Positions 26,129 through 35,805 of a DNA stretch of 64,000 nt are shown piece by piece (position 1 is the first letter of the stretch; the number at the start of each line of letters is the position of its first letter). The translations under genes were made by a program, and so were the position numbers. Source of the DNA: Tyzzerella sp. (GTDB taxonomy: Bacteria > Bacillota > Clostridia > Lachnospirales > Anaerotignaceae); NCBI GenBank assembly GCA_019415525.1, contig DXZA01000081.1, forward strand, positions 1 to 64,000. The letters are read 5' to 3'. Below the pieces are notes generated by a model. The model was given only the letters and a program-made list of their open reading frames with translations. It ran no database searches and was not told the DNA's origin.

Positions 26129-26641
26129 TTAATAATTTATTATTGAATTTACAGTATATCCTGAAAGCACTTCTCTGCCTTTAAGGTCATTAAGTTCTAT
26201 AAGGAATGTAAAAGAAGAAACTACTCCACCCATTTCTTCAACAAGCTCAGCAACAGCTTTTGCTGTCCCACCTGTTGCAAGAAGGTCATCAATTATAGCA
26301 ACTCTTGTTCCTTTGCTTATTGCGTCTTCATGAATTTCTATTGTAGCTGTACCATATTCAAGAGAATATTCTTTACTTCTTACACTTGCAGGAAGTTTTC
26401 CTTTTTTTCTAACAGGAACAAAACCTTTTTTAAGGTTATATGCAACAGGCATACCAAATATAAAGCCTCTTGATTCTGGTCCTAATATAATATCAAAATC
26501 GTCAGGATTAAGGCATTTTGTAATTTCATCAACAGCATAAGGCATTGCTTCATTATCCTTTAAAAGTGTTGTTATATCTCTGAAAATTATACCTTTTTCA
26601 GGAAAATCTACAATATCTCTTATTTTTGATTTTAAATCCAT
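26129..26641 (-). CDS. apt: Adenine phosphoribosyltransferase
   Basis: Salvages adenine with PRPP to AMP. 170 residues, with the PRPP-binding motif VAIIDDLLATGGTA (about 115-128) and the N-terminal FPEKGIIFRDITTLL typical of Apt. It follows recJ by 20 nt; in many Clostridia recJ-apt is followed by rel, which here lies 6 kb away beyond an inserted block. Confidence 0.96.
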   Translation of the reverse strand: MDLKSKIRDIVDFPEKGIIFRDITTLLKDNEAMPYAVDEITKCLNPDDFDIILGPESRGFIFGMPVAYNLKKGFVPVRKKGKLPASVRSKEYSLEYGTATIEIHEDAISKGTRVAIIDDLLATGGTAKAVAELVEEMGGVVSSFTFLIELNDLKGREVLSGYTVNSIINY

Positions 26642-26661
26642 AAAATTTTTTCCTCCTAAGT

Positions 26662-28431
26662 TTATACACTATATCTTAAATCTTTAACATTAATCTGAAC
26701 TGATTTTTTACCATTATATTCATTTATACTTATTGAGTATATTATATCTAAATAAATATCAGCACGATTTCCGTTTAGTATTCTATCACAGATTTCATCT
26801 CCATACAAATGTTTTGTTTGTTTTACAAAATCATCAAAACAATCAAATGATATTCCATTTATTCTTTCTCCAAAAGTACCTGTTTTAAACATAAATTTAA
26901 TTATATTTTTTTCTTTTCCTATAAGATATATTTTTTCTACCAAAACTTTTTTCGAACCAAAAAGAGGAGAAGGATTTTCTTTTCCAAAAGGTGCAAGTAT
27001 ATTTAATTCTTCTGCAATATTCATATTTATATCATCTATATCAAGTTGTTTTTCTATTTTTATAACAGGTGTAAGGTCTTCTTTAGTAAGTTTGGAATTT
27101 TCATTTAACATATTTCTTAATAAATCTATGTTTTCTTTTTTAAGAGATAATCCTGCTGCCATAGGGTGACCACCAAATTTTGTGAAAAGTTCTTTGCATT
27201 TAAGAAGCTCTTCAAATATATTATAACTTTCGATACTTCTTCCAGAACCTTTTGCAATATGTTCATCTTCTGTATTAGTTATAACAATTACAGGTTTATA
27301 AAATCTTTCTTTTATTCTTCCTGCAACTATACCAGCAATACTTTCATGTATCTCTTCATTGTATACTACAAGCACATCATCATTTTTAAGAGAAGTATTT
27401 TCAATATTTTCAATCGTTTCTTGGGCAGCCTTTATTGTAAGGTCTTTTCTTTCACCATTAAGATAAAAAAGTTTTTTTGCAAGGTCATATGCTTTTTCTA
27501 TATCTTCCTCTATAAAAAGCTCTACTGAAAGTTTAGCATTTTCAAGTCTTCCTGTTGCATTTATACAAGGTCCTATTATAAAACCTATATGATATTCATT
27601 TATTTTTTTATCTGAAAGGTCACATATATGTATAAGAGCTTTTAAGCCTTTATTTTTAGTATTATTAATAATATTAAGTGAATTTTTTACTATTATTCTA
27701 TTCTCAGATAAAAGGTCTACTATATCGCATATTGTAGCTATACCTGCAAATGTAATATATTCATCTGCTTTTTTAGTTTCAATATTCATATGTTCAAAAA
27801 GATACATTATAAATCTATATGCAAGACCTCCTGCACACATCTTTTTAAAACCATATTCACAATCTTTTTGTTTAGGGTCTATTATAGCATCAGCACAAGG
27901 TAAAATATCTTTTCTATTTTCATCAAAAGCTGGCTCATGGTGGTCCAAAATAACAACTGTCATACCAAGTTCTTTTGCTAACTTTATTTCATCAAAAGCA
28001 GCTATACCATTATCGCAAGTAAAAATAGTATCAATACCATTTTCATATAATTTATTTATAGCATCTATATTAAGTCCATAGCCTTCTTTTTGTCTATCTG
28101 GTGTATAATATGTTACATTTCCGCCACATTCTTTTATTCCACTATACAGTATAACTGTACTCATAACACCATCAACGTCATAATCACCATATACAGCTAT
28201 TTTTTTACCACTTTTAATTTTTTCACTTATAATAGCAAGACTTTTATTCAAGTCTTTCATACAAGATATATCTGAAAAACCATCTAAATCACAATTTATA
28301 AAATTTATTGCATCAGTATATGTTCCTATACCTCTATTAGCCATTACACAAGCTGTAATATCACTTATACCTAATGCATTACCCATTTTTTTTAAGTCAA
28401 CTTTATTTCTTTTAAGAACCCATCTTTTCAA
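26662..28431 (-). CDS. recJ: Single-stranded-DNA-specific exonuclease RecJ
   Basis: 5'-3' exonuclease of DNA repair. DHH-family motifs: AVYGDYDVDGVMST (motif I), FTCDNGIAAFDE, VILDHHEP (DHH) and the DHHA1 glycine motif KFGGHPMAAGLSL. An OB-like C-terminal part completes the core. Possible GTG starts at 28443 and 28440 have no Shine-Dalgarno sequence and lie at the predicted transcript end. The TTG at 28431 has AGGTGG 8 nt upstream and gives the typical N-terminus (M)KRWVLKR, so I use it (589 residues). Confidence 0.9.
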   Translation of the reverse strand: MKRWVLKRNKVDLKKMGNALGISDITACVMANRGIGTYTDAINFINCDLDGFSDISCMKDLNKSLAIISEKIKSGKKIAVYGDYDVDGVMSTVILYSGIKECGGNVTYYTPDRQKEGYGLNIDAINKLYENGIDTIFTCDNGIAAFDEIKLAKELGMTVVILDHHEPAFDENRKDILPCADAIIDPKQKDCEYGFKKMCAGGLAYRFIMYLFEHMNIETKKADEYITFAGIATICDIVDLLSENRIIVKNSLNIINNTKNKGLKALIHICDLSDKKINEYHIGFIIGPCINATGRLENAKLSVELFIEEDIEKAYDLAKKLFYLNGERKDLTIKAAQETIENIENTSLKNDDVLVVYNEEIHESIAGIVAGRIKERFYKPVIVITNTEDEHIAKGSGRSIESYNIFEELLKCKELFTKFGGHPMAAGLSLKKENIDLLRNMLNENSKLTKEDLTPVIKIEKQLDIDDINMNIAEELNILAPFGKENPSPLFGSKKVLVEKIYLIGKEKNIIKFMFKTGTFGERINGISFDCFDDFVKQTKHLYGDEICDRILNGNRADIYLDIIYSISINEYNGKKSVQINVKDLRYSV

Positions 28432-28452
28432 ATTACTCACCACCTATAAAAT

Positions 28453-28481
28453 ATTATATATTACATATCATTAATGTTCAA
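28453..28481 (-). promoter_or_regulatory. SigA-type promoter of recJ-apt
   Basis: TTGAAC (28476-28481) and TATAAT (28453-28458), spacing 17, on the minus strand. The predicted start near 28446 leaves a very short leader and supports the TTG start of recJ. Confidence 0.75.
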
Positions 28482-28493
28482 ATCTGTTTTTTA

Positions 28494-28522
28494 TGTACAT
28501 GTAATAAATTGTATGATAAAAT
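28494..28522 (+). promoter_or_regulatory. Possible promoter of the GHL10 gene
   Basis: TGTACA (28494-28499) and TAAAAT (28517-28522), spacing 17, on the plus strand. The -35 is poor, so the call is tentative. Confidence 0.35.
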
Positions 28523-28579
28523 TATGAAACAAAATAATATTTAAAAACGTCATAAAAATGAAAAGGAGGAATTTATAAA

Positions 28580-30244
28580 ATGAAAAAAATTATAACAATT
28601 CTGCTTACACTTATAATGATTATTTCATCATTTACAATAAATGTTTTTGCAGAACCAAATTCTAAAGAAATGAGGGCTGTATGGATTACAACAGTATATA
28701 ATTCAGATTTTCCTTCAACAGCAACAAAAGGAAATGCAGAAGCACAAAAACAAGAATTTATTACAAAACTTGATACTTTAAAATCAGCAGGTATAAACAC
28801 TATTATTTTACAAGTGCGTCCTAAAGGTGATGCTCTTTATCAATCAAATATAAATCCTTGGTCTGATGTTTTAACAGGTACACAAGGACTTTATCCAGGA
28901 TATGACCCACTTCAATTCGCTATTGAAGAAGCTCATAAAAGAGGTATGGAACTTCACGCTTGGCTTAATCCATATAGGGTAACAACTTGGGGAACTGATA
29001 CTTCTGTACTTAGTGCAAATCACCCTGCAAGACTTCACCCCGAATGGCTTATAGAGTATAATTCAGCACTTTATTATAATCCAGACCTTACAGAGGTAAA
29101 AGAACATATTAAAGCAACTGTTGCAGAAATAGTACAAAATTATAATGTTGACGGAATACATTTTGATGATTATTTTTATCCTGCAAACTACCCTCTTCCA
29201 GAAGGTGAAACACGTGACGGTGCTGTTGCAAATGCAAGAAGACAAAATGTTGATGAAATGGTTTCTATGGTATATAACACTATAAAATCCATTAAACCGT
29301 CAGTTGATTTTGGAATAAGCCCAACAGGAATATGGAAAAATAATACATCTGACCCAACAGGTTCAGCTACAAAGGGACAGGAGTGTTATTATTCAGTATT
29401 TTCAGATGTACGTTCTTGGATAAAATCAGGAACAGTTGATTATATTGTTCCTCAAATTTATTGGGAAACAGGAAATAGTGCTGCTGACTATGAAACACTT
29501 GTTAAATGGTGGTCTAATGAAGTAAGTGGAACTAATATAAATCTTTATATTGGTCAAGCAATTTATAAAGATGTTGTTGCATCTCAAATTGATACACAAC
29601 TTAAAATTAATGAAAAATATCCACAGGTAAGTGGTAGTTTCTTCTTCTCTGGAAAAGATATATTTGAAAACAGACAAGGTTGTAAAGATAAAATAACTAA
29701 TTATTATAGTAGTTCATCAACAAATACAACAACACCTGACAATACAGTAACAGAAACTCCAAACACAACACCTGATAATAATACTGTTGTAGAAACTCCA
29801 ACAATAGATGAAAAACCTTCTATTGAAATAAAAACAGTAACTTCTTTACCTACAACTGATACTGTTATGGTAAATGGTATTCCTATGATTTTTGAATCAT
29901 ATAATATTGATGGTTATAATTATTTCAAACTTAGAGATATTGCTGTTGCATTAAACGGCACAACAAGCCAGTTTGCTGTTAATTGGGATAGTGAAAAATC
30001 TGCAATAAATATTATAACATCATCTAAATATGAAACTGTTGGAAATGAACTTCAACTTGGTAACGGTGAAGCCAAAACTGCTGTTACATCAATAGATAAT
30101 CTTTATATAAATGGAAAATATGTATATCTTGACACATATAAAATAGAAGGAAATAATTTTTATAAATTAAGAGATTTAGGTTCAAACATTGGGTTTAATG
30201 TTGAATGGAACGAAAGTGGCATAATAAATATAAATTCAAAATAA
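28580..30244 (+). CDS. Secreted GHL10-type glycoside hydrolase with stalk domain
   Basis: Family 10-like (GHL10, formerly DUF187) protein of 554 residues. A signal peptide ends near VFAEP (residue 25). The TIM-barrel part spans about residues 29-370 (MRAVWITTVYNSDFPS, ELHAWLNPYRV, VDGIHFDDYFYP, VDFGISPTGIW, VDYIVPQIYWE). A Thr/Pro/Asn-rich linker (about 375-415) leads to a C-terminal copper-amine-oxidase-N-like stalk domain (YFKLRDIAVALNGT, FYKLRDLGSNIGFNVEW). YngK of B. subtilis is related; peptidoglycan or another cell-surface glycan is a plausible substrate. AAAGGAGG precedes the ATG. Single-gene unit. Confidence 0.85.
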   Translation: MKKIITILLTLIMIISSFTINVFAEPNSKEMRAVWITTVYNSDFPSTATKGNAEAQKQEFITKLDTLKSAGINTIILQVRPKGDALYQSNINPWSDVLTGTQGLYPGYDPLQFAIEEAHKRGMELHAWLNPYRVTTWGTDTSVLSANHPARLHPEWLIEYNSALYYNPDLTEVKEHIKATVAEIVQNYNVDGIHFDDYFYPANYPLPEGETRDGAVANARRQNVDEMVSMVYNTIKSIKPSVDFGISPTGIWKNNTSDPTGSATKGQECYYSVFSDVRSWIKSGTVDYIVPQIYWETGNSAADYETLVKWWSNEVSGTNINLYIGQAIYKDVVASQIDTQLKINEKYPQVSGSFFFSGKDIFENRQGCKDKITNYYSSSSTNTTTPDNTVTETPNTTPDNNTVVETPTIDEKPSIEIKTVTSLPTTDTVMVNGIPMIFESYNIDGYNYFKLRDIAVALNGTTSQFAVNWDSEKSAINIITSSKYETVGNELQLGNGEAKTAVTSIDNLYINGKYVYLDTYKIEGNNFYKLRDLGSNIGFNVEWNESGIININSK

Positions 30245-30250
30245 CAGAAA

Positions 30251-30274
30251 AAGGTTCGGAATTCTCCGAACCTT
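30251..30274. terminator. Bidirectional terminator between GHL10 gene and nspC
   Basis: AAGGTTCGGA and TCCGAACCTT form a 10-bp stem with a 4-nt loop. The T tract is better on the minus strand (TTTTT), so it mainly ends the polyamine operon. Confidence 0.85.
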
Positions 30275-30282
30275 AATTTATA

Positions 30283-31404
30283 TTAAAGTCTACATTTAAA
30301 ATCATTATAATCAAATGATTTTATAATATGAAAAGTACCATCTGTTTTTTCAAGTACTATTTGAGGAAGTGGCATACCATTAAATGTATTTGTTTTTACC
30401 ATAGTGTAAAGTGCCATATCTTCAAATATAACCTTATCACCTTCGTTTAAAGGCTTATCAAAAGAATAATCTCCCATAACATCACCAGCAAGACAAGTGC
30501 CTCCAGCAAATCTATATGTATATTTCTTTTCTTGTGGTTTACCACTATTTTTTACAGGTGGTCTATATGGCATTTCTATTACATCTGGCATATGACAAGC
30601 AGCAGATGTATCAAGTATTGCAATATCAATACCATTATTAACTATTTCAAGAACTTCAGAAATAAGATACCCTGAATTTAATACAACAGCTTCTCCAGGT
30701 TCAAGATATACTTCAACATCATATTTTTCTCTTAAATATTTTACAATATTAATGAGAAGTTCTCTATCATAATCATCTCTTGTAATATGATGACCACCAC
30801 CAAGATTGAGCCATTTAAGACCTTTTATATACTTACCGAATTTTTCTTCAAAAGCATCTACTGTTGTTTTAAGGTCATCAGAATTTTGTTCACAAAGTGT
30901 ATGAAAATGGAGTCCATCTATAATATCAAGTACTTTTTCATCAAAATTATTTATTGTTGTTCCAAGTCTTGAACCAAAAGCACAAGGGTCATATATTTCA
31001 TGTCCTTCTTGTGTAGAACACTCCGGATTTACTCTAAGACCTATTGATTTTCCAATATTTTTTGCTTTTTGTCCATATTTTTCAACTTGTTTACAAGAAT
31101 TAAATACTATATGGTCAGCATATTTTAATATTTCATCAAATTCATCTGCTCTGTATGCTGGAGAAAAAACGTGAGTTTCTCCTCCAAATTCCTCTGCTCC
31201 AAGTTTTGCCTCATAAAGTCCACTTGCTGTTGAACCATAAAGATACTTACTTATAAGAGGATATACAGAGTACATTGAAAAAGCCTTTTGTGCAAGAAGT
31301 ATTTTTGCTCCTGATTTTTCTGAAACATATTTTAATATTTCAAGATTTTTAATAAGTTTATTTTCATCTACCAAAAAATATGGTGTTCTAATTTCTTTAT
31401 TCAT
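30283..31404 (-). CDS. nspC: Carboxy(nor)spermidine decarboxylase
   Basis: PLP enzyme that decarboxylates carboxyspermidine or carboxynorspermidine to the free polyamine. 373 residues, alanine-racemase fold. The PLP lysine is Lys40 in LLAQKAFSMYSVYP; YLEPGEAVV and the late GGTCLAGDVMGDYSF (with the catalytic Cys-Asp region) are present. Its start overlaps the stop of the dehydrogenase gene by one base (TAATG), so the two are translationally coupled. It is last in the polyamine operon. Confidence 0.93.
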   Translation of the reverse strand: MNKEIRTPYFLVDENKLIKNLEILKYVSEKSGAKILLAQKAFSMYSVYPLISKYLYGSTASGLYEAKLGAEEFGGETHVFSPAYRADEFDEILKYADHIVFNSCKQVEKYGQKAKNIGKSIGLRVNPECSTQEGHEIYDPCAFGSRLGTTINNFDEKVLDIIDGLHFHTLCEQNSDDLKTTVDAFEEKFGKYIKGLKWLNLGGGHHITRDDYDRELLINIVKYLREKYDVEVYLEPGEAVVLNSGYLISEVLEIVNNGIDIAILDTSAACHMPDVIEMPYRPPVKNSGKPQEKKYTYRFAGGTCLAGDVMGDYSFDKPLNEGDKVIFEDMALYTMVKTNTFNGMPLPQIVLEKTDGTFHIIKSFDYNDFKCRL

Positions 31405-32606
31405 TAGTCTACAAGCTCCGGATTAAATGATTCTTTCCAAGGAAGTCCCCATTTGTTTAATGCTTCCATAAATGGGTCTGGGTCAAGTTCTTCAAGGTTA
31501 TATACACCCGGTTTGTTCCAAAGACCTTTAAGTACAAGCATTGTTCCTATCATAGCAGGCACACCTGTTGTATATGATATAGCCTGTGAACCAAGTTCTT
31601 TATAGCATTCCTGATGGTCACATACATTATAAAGATAGTATGTTTTTTCTTTTCCATCTTTTTTACCTTGGAATATACAACCTATATTTGTTTTACCTAC
31701 TGTACGTGGTCCTAAAGAAGCTGGGTCTGGAAGAACAGCTTTTAAGAACTGGAGAGGTATTATTTCCTTCCCTTCAAACATAATAGGTTCTATTGATGTC
31801 ATACCTACATTTTCAAGACATTTAAGGTGTGTAAGATAGCTCTGTCCAAATGTCATAAAGAAACGAATTCTTTTTATTCCAGGAATATTAATAGCAAGTG
31901 ACTCTATTTCTTCATGGTGAAGAAGATACATATCTTTTTCACCTACTTCATCAAAGTTATATACTCTTTTTATTTCCATTGGTTCTGTTTCTACCCAGTG
32001 ACCATCTTCCCAATATGAACCTTTTGCAGATACTTCACGAATATTTATTTCAGGGTTGAAATTTGTTGCAAATGGATAACCATGGTCACCACCATTACAG
32101 TCAAGAATATCTATGTAATTTATTTCATCAAAATGATGTTTAAGTGCATAAGCAGAGAATACACTTGTTACACCAGGGTCAAAACCACTGCCAAGAATAG
32201 CTGTTATACCTGCTTCTTTAAATCTTTCACGATATGCCCATTGCCAGCTATATTCAAATTTTGCTGTATCTTTAGGTTCATAATTTGCTGTGTCAATATA
32301 ATGTGTCTTTGTTGCAAGACAAGCGTCCATTATTGTAAGGTCTTGATATGGAAGTGCAAGATTTAAAACAGCGTCTGGTTTATATTCATTTATTAAAGCT
32401 ATAATATCATATGTATTATCAGCATCAAGCTGTGCTGTTGTTATTTTTGTTTTTGTTGTGTTTTCGATTTTTGCTTTTAATGCATCACATTTTGATACTG
32501 TACGACTTGCGATACATATTTCTTCAAAAACTTCACTATTCTGACAACATTTCTGAATTGCAACAGAGGCAACGCCTCCACAACCAATTATTAAAACTCT
32601 ACCCAT
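31404..32606 (-). CDS. Carboxy(nor)spermidine dehydrogenase (saccharopine dehydrogenase family)
   Basis: Reductively condenses aspartate semialdehyde with putrescine (or diaminopropane) using NADPH. 400 residues: N-terminal Rossmann motif VLIIGCGGVASVA, then LNLALPYQDLTIMDACL and GFDPGVTSVFSAYAL as in the carboxynorspermidine group of the Lys1-like family. Pairing with nspC supports this over lysine metabolism. It lies 27 nt after speB. Confidence 0.9.
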   Translation of the reverse strand: MGRVLIIGCGGVASVAIQKCCQNSEVFEEICIASRTVSKCDALKAKIENTTKTKITTAQLDADNTYDIIALINEYKPDAVLNLALPYQDLTIMDACLATKTHYIDTANYEPKDTAKFEYSWQWAYRERFKEAGITAILGSGFDPGVTSVFSAYALKHHFDEINYIDILDCNGGDHGYPFATNFNPEINIREVSAKGSYWEDGHWVETEPMEIKRVYNFDEVGEKDMYLLHHEEIESLAINIPGIKRIRFFMTFGQSYLTHLKCLENVGMTSIEPIMFEGKEIIPLQFLKAVLPDPASLGPRTVGKTNIGCIFQGKKDGKEKTYYLYNVCDHQECYKELGSQAISYTTGVPAMIGTMLVLKGLWNKPGVYNLEELDPDPFMEALNKWGLPWKESFNPELVD

Positions 32607-32633
32607 TTTTAAAATCCTCCTAAAATATAAATT

Positions 32634-33485
32634 TTATTTAATTGCAAGAAGCATTTCTCTTACTATTTTACAAGCTACTGCTGTTGATGCACCACTTTGG
32701 TCGTAATGAGGACTTAACTCATTTACATCACAGCCAACTATATTACAATTAGAACATACAAGAGTTACTGCTTTTCTAAGTGTATCAAAATCAACTCCAC
32801 CGGCTTCCGGTGTTCCTGTACCTGGAAATACAGAAGGGTCTAAAACATCAAGGTCTACTGTAAAATATACAGGTTTTCCATCTAACTTTTTAACAACTTC
32901 TTCAAGTGTATCAAAATTAAATTTATTTGTTATTACATGTTCACTACCCCAACGAAATTCTTCTCTATCTCCTGAACGTATACCAAACTGATATATTTTA
33001 CTGTCACCAATAATGTCCCAACATCTTCTTATTACACAAGCATGAGAAAGTTCAGCTCCAAGGTAATCACTTCTAAGGTCTGCATGAGCATCAAAATGTA
33101 TTATATGAACATCTTCATATTTTTTTGAAACTGCTCTAAAAGCACCAAGTGTTACAAGATGTTCTCCACCAATCATAAAAGGTATTTTTTTATCATTAAG
33201 TATTGTTTCTGTTCTTTCTTCTATATCAGCAAGTGCATTTTCAGTAATACCAAATGAAAGCTCTAAATCACCACTATCAAAAATATTTTTGTCTAATAAA
33301 TCTTTATCTTGATATGGGCTATAACTTTCAAGACCAAAAGACTCATGTCTTATAGCACTACTACCAAATCTTGTTCCTGGACGAAATGATGTTGTTGAGT
33401 CAAAAGGTGCTCCAAAAAGCACAATATCAGCATCATTATAGTCACAATCACAAGCAAGGAATGTTTCTATATTTCTATTCAACAT
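32634..33485 (-). CDS. speB: Agmatinase / ureohydrolase
   Basis: Mn-dependent ureohydrolase releasing urea from agmatine to give putrescine, or from N1-aminopropylagmatine to give spermidine. 283 residues with all metal-ligand motifs: GGEHLVT, HFDAHADLR and TVDLDVLDPS. Its first 11 bases overlap the end of speE. Sequence does not distinguish the two substrates. Confidence 0.92.
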   Translation of the reverse strand: MLNRNIETFLACDCDYNDADIVLFGAPFDSTTSFRPGTRFGSSAIRHESFGLESYSPYQDKDLLDKNIFDSGDLELSFGITENALADIEERTETILNDKKIPFMIGGEHLVTLGAFRAVSKKYEDVHIIHFDAHADLRSDYLGAELSHACVIRRCWDIIGDSKIYQFGIRSGDREEFRWGSEHVITNKFNFDTLEEVVKKLDGKPVYFTVDLDVLDPSVFPGTGTPEAGGVDFDTLRKAVTLVCSNCNIVGCDVNELSPHYDQSGASTAVACKIVREMLLAIK

Positions 33486-34326
33486 CTTTAAGCATCTCCT
33501 CTACATATGCAGGTATATAAAAAGCTCCTTTATGAAGCATTGTTGTATAATATCTACATGGAAAATTATTTTTATTCCATTTTTCTTCGTTTAAGTCTTT
33601 AAGTGGGTGATATTTTTTTGAGGCAAATCCAAAAAGCCAATGTCCTGAAGGATATGTAGGTATATGTGCTTGATATACTCTACTTATAGGAAATGACTCT
33701 ACAATTCTTTTATGAGCTCTTTGCATAGCAAGTGCATCTTCATCATAGAAAGGACTTTCATGCTGATTTACCATAATACCATCATCTTTCAACGCTTTAT
33801 AACAGTTACCATAAAATTCTTTTGTAAAAAGACCTTCTCCTGGACCAAAAGGGTCTGTGGAATCTACTATTATAAGGTCATATTCATTTTTACAAGAACG
33901 TATAAATCTTAATCCATCTTCATAATATATGTTCAAACGTTCATCAGCAAATCCACAGGCTGTTTTAGGTAAATACTCTTTACACACTCTTACAACCTCT
34001 TCATCAATTTCAACCATATCAATTTTTTCTATTTCTTTATATCTGGCAAGCTCTCTTATTACACCACCATCACCTGCACCTATTACAAGTACATTTTTAA
34101 CATTTGGGTGAACTGCCATAGGAACATGAGTTATCATTTCATGATATATAAACTCATCTTTTTCAGTAAGCATCATATATCCATCAAGAGTTAAAAATCT
34201 TCCAAACTCTAGAGATTCAAAAACATCTATTCTTTGGAAATCACTTTGTGTACTAAAAAGTTGTTTATCAACTCTTATAGATATTTTTACATTTGGAGTG
34301 TGTTTCTCCGAAAACCAAAAATCCAT
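33475..34326 (-). CDS. speE: Polyamine aminopropyltransferase (spermidine synthase)
   Basis: Transfers the aminopropyl group from decarboxylated SAM to an amine acceptor. 283 residues: small N-terminal beta domain, then the nucleotide site VIGAGDGGVIRELARY and the catalytic IIVDSTDPFGPGEGLF. The acceptor could be putrescine or agmatine. It sits between speA and speB, with only one base between it and speA. Confidence 0.95.
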   Translation of the reverse strand: MDFWFSEKHTPNVKISIRVDKQLFSTQSDFQRIDVFESLEFGRFLTLDGYMMLTEKDEFIYHEMITHVPMAVHPNVKNVLVIGAGDGGVIRELARYKEIEKIDMVEIDEEVVRVCKEYLPKTACGFADERLNIYYEDGLRFIRSCKNEYDLIIVDSTDPFGPGEGLFTKEFYGNCYKALKDDGIMVNQHESPFYDEDALAMQRAHKRIVESFPISRVYQAHIPTYPSGHWLFGFASKKYHPLKDLNEEKWNKNNFPCRYYTTMLHKGAFYIPAYVEEMLKDVE

Positions 34327-34327
34327 A

Positions 34328-35785
34328 TTAAAACTCTCCTTTCAGCACATTAAGTCGTTCAATATATGGGTCTTCTGTACCAGTCATTGAACAGCCCATT
34401 TCTTTAGCACATTTTATATATTCAAGTATTTCATCTGTTATACGCTCTCCCGGTGCAAGTATAGGAATACCTGGAGGATAGCACATAACAAATTCACTAC
34501 ATATTCTATCTTTAGCTTCTTCAATAGGTACTGATTCTTTATCTGCATAAAAAGCAATATTAGGTGACATTTCAACAACTGGTGAAATATATTCCGGAAC
34601 TGTAAAATCCATTTTAGATTTTGAATGAACTCTTTTTATTTCTGACATAGCACTTACAAGACGTTCAACTTCTCTTTCTCTATCTCCTATTGAAATATAT
34701 GCCAATATATTACCTAAATCTCCAAATTCAATTTGTATATCATATTCATCTCTTAAAAGGTCATAAACTTCTATACCTGCAAGACCTATATCAAGTGTAA
34801 ATACTGAAAGTTTTGTTCTATCAAAATCATATATGCTATCACCGTTTATAAGTTCATCAGAATATGCATAATATCCACCTATTTTATTAATCTCTTTTCT
34901 TGCGTATTCTGCTATTTCCACAACTCTTTTAAAGTTTTCTTTTCCTCTAAGTGCAAGATTTCTTCTTGAAATATCAAGACTTGAAAGCAAAAGATAAGAA
35001 CCACTTGTCGTTTGAGTAAGATTTATAATCTGTCTTATATATCCTTCGGAAACAGTATTTTTTGCAAGCAATAATGAGCTTTGTGTAAGACTTCCTCCGG
35101 ATTTATGCATAGATACTGCTGCCATATCAGCTCCGGCTGCCATTGCTGATATAGGTAAATTTTCTCCAAAATATAAATGTGTTCCATGTGCCTCGTCAGC
35201 AATACAAAGCATATTATTTTTGTGAGCAATATCAACAATAGCTTTTAAATTTGAACATATACCATAATATGTAGGATTATTTACAAGGACAGCTTTTGCT
35301 TCCGGATTTTCTTTTATTGCTTTTTCAACCTCAGAAACTTTCATTCCAAGTGGTATTCCAAGTCTTTTATCACATTCAGGATTTACATATACAGGTACTG
35401 CCCCGCAAAGTACAAGTGCACCTATAACACTTCTATGAACATTTCTAGGAAGTATTATTTTTTCACCTTTTTTTACAACAGAAAGTATCATACTTTGTAC
35501 TGCTGATGTTGTTCCTCCAACCATCAAAAATGCATGGTCAGCACCAAAAGCCTCTGCTGCAAGAACTTCTGCATCACGAATAACAGATACAGGGTGACAA
35601 AGATTATCAAGGCATTTCATAGAGTTAACATCTATACCTACACATTTTTCTCCTAAAAGTTTAACAAGTTCAGGGTTTCCTCTACCTCTCTTATGACCTG
35701 GAACATCAAATGGTACTATTCTTTTTTTTCTGAATTCTTCAAGCGCTTCATAAATAGGAGCATTTTTTTGAGATAATTTATTCAA
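34328..35785 (-). CDS. speA: Arginine decarboxylase (AAT-fold Orn/Lys/Arg decarboxylase family)
   Basis: PLP decarboxylase of 485 residues, of the short form lacking the N-terminal wing domain, like B. subtilis SpeA. PFDVPGHKRGRGNPEL opens the domain; the internal aldimine lysine is in AVSMHKSGGSLTQSS after ADEAHGTH. Arginine as substrate is inferred from the following agmatinase and from absence of an ornithine-specific neighbour. It follows speD by 20 nt. Confidence 0.88.
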   Translation of the reverse strand: MNKLSQKNAPIYEALEEFRKKRIVPFDVPGHKRGRGNPELVKLLGEKCVGIDVNSMKCLDNLCHPVSVIRDAEVLAAEAFGADHAFLMVGGTTSAVQSMILSVVKKGEKIILPRNVHRSVIGALVLCGAVPVYVNPECDKRLGIPLGMKVSEVEKAIKENPEAKAVLVNNPTYYGICSNLKAIVDIAHKNNMLCIADEAHGTHLYFGENLPISAMAAGADMAAVSMHKSGGSLTQSSLLLAKNTVSEGYIRQIINLTQTTSGSYLLLSSLDISRRNLALRGKENFKRVVEIAEYARKEINKIGGYYAYSDELINGDSIYDFDRTKLSVFTLDIGLAGIEVYDLLRDEYDIQIEFGDLGNILAYISIGDREREVERLVSAMSEIKRVHSKSKMDFTVPEYISPVVEMSPNIAFYADKESVPIEEAKDRICSEFVMCYPPGIPILAPGERITDEILEYIKCAKEMGCSMTGTEDPYIERLNVLKGEF

Positions 35786-35805
35786 AGCTATCCCCCCTTA
35801 CAGCT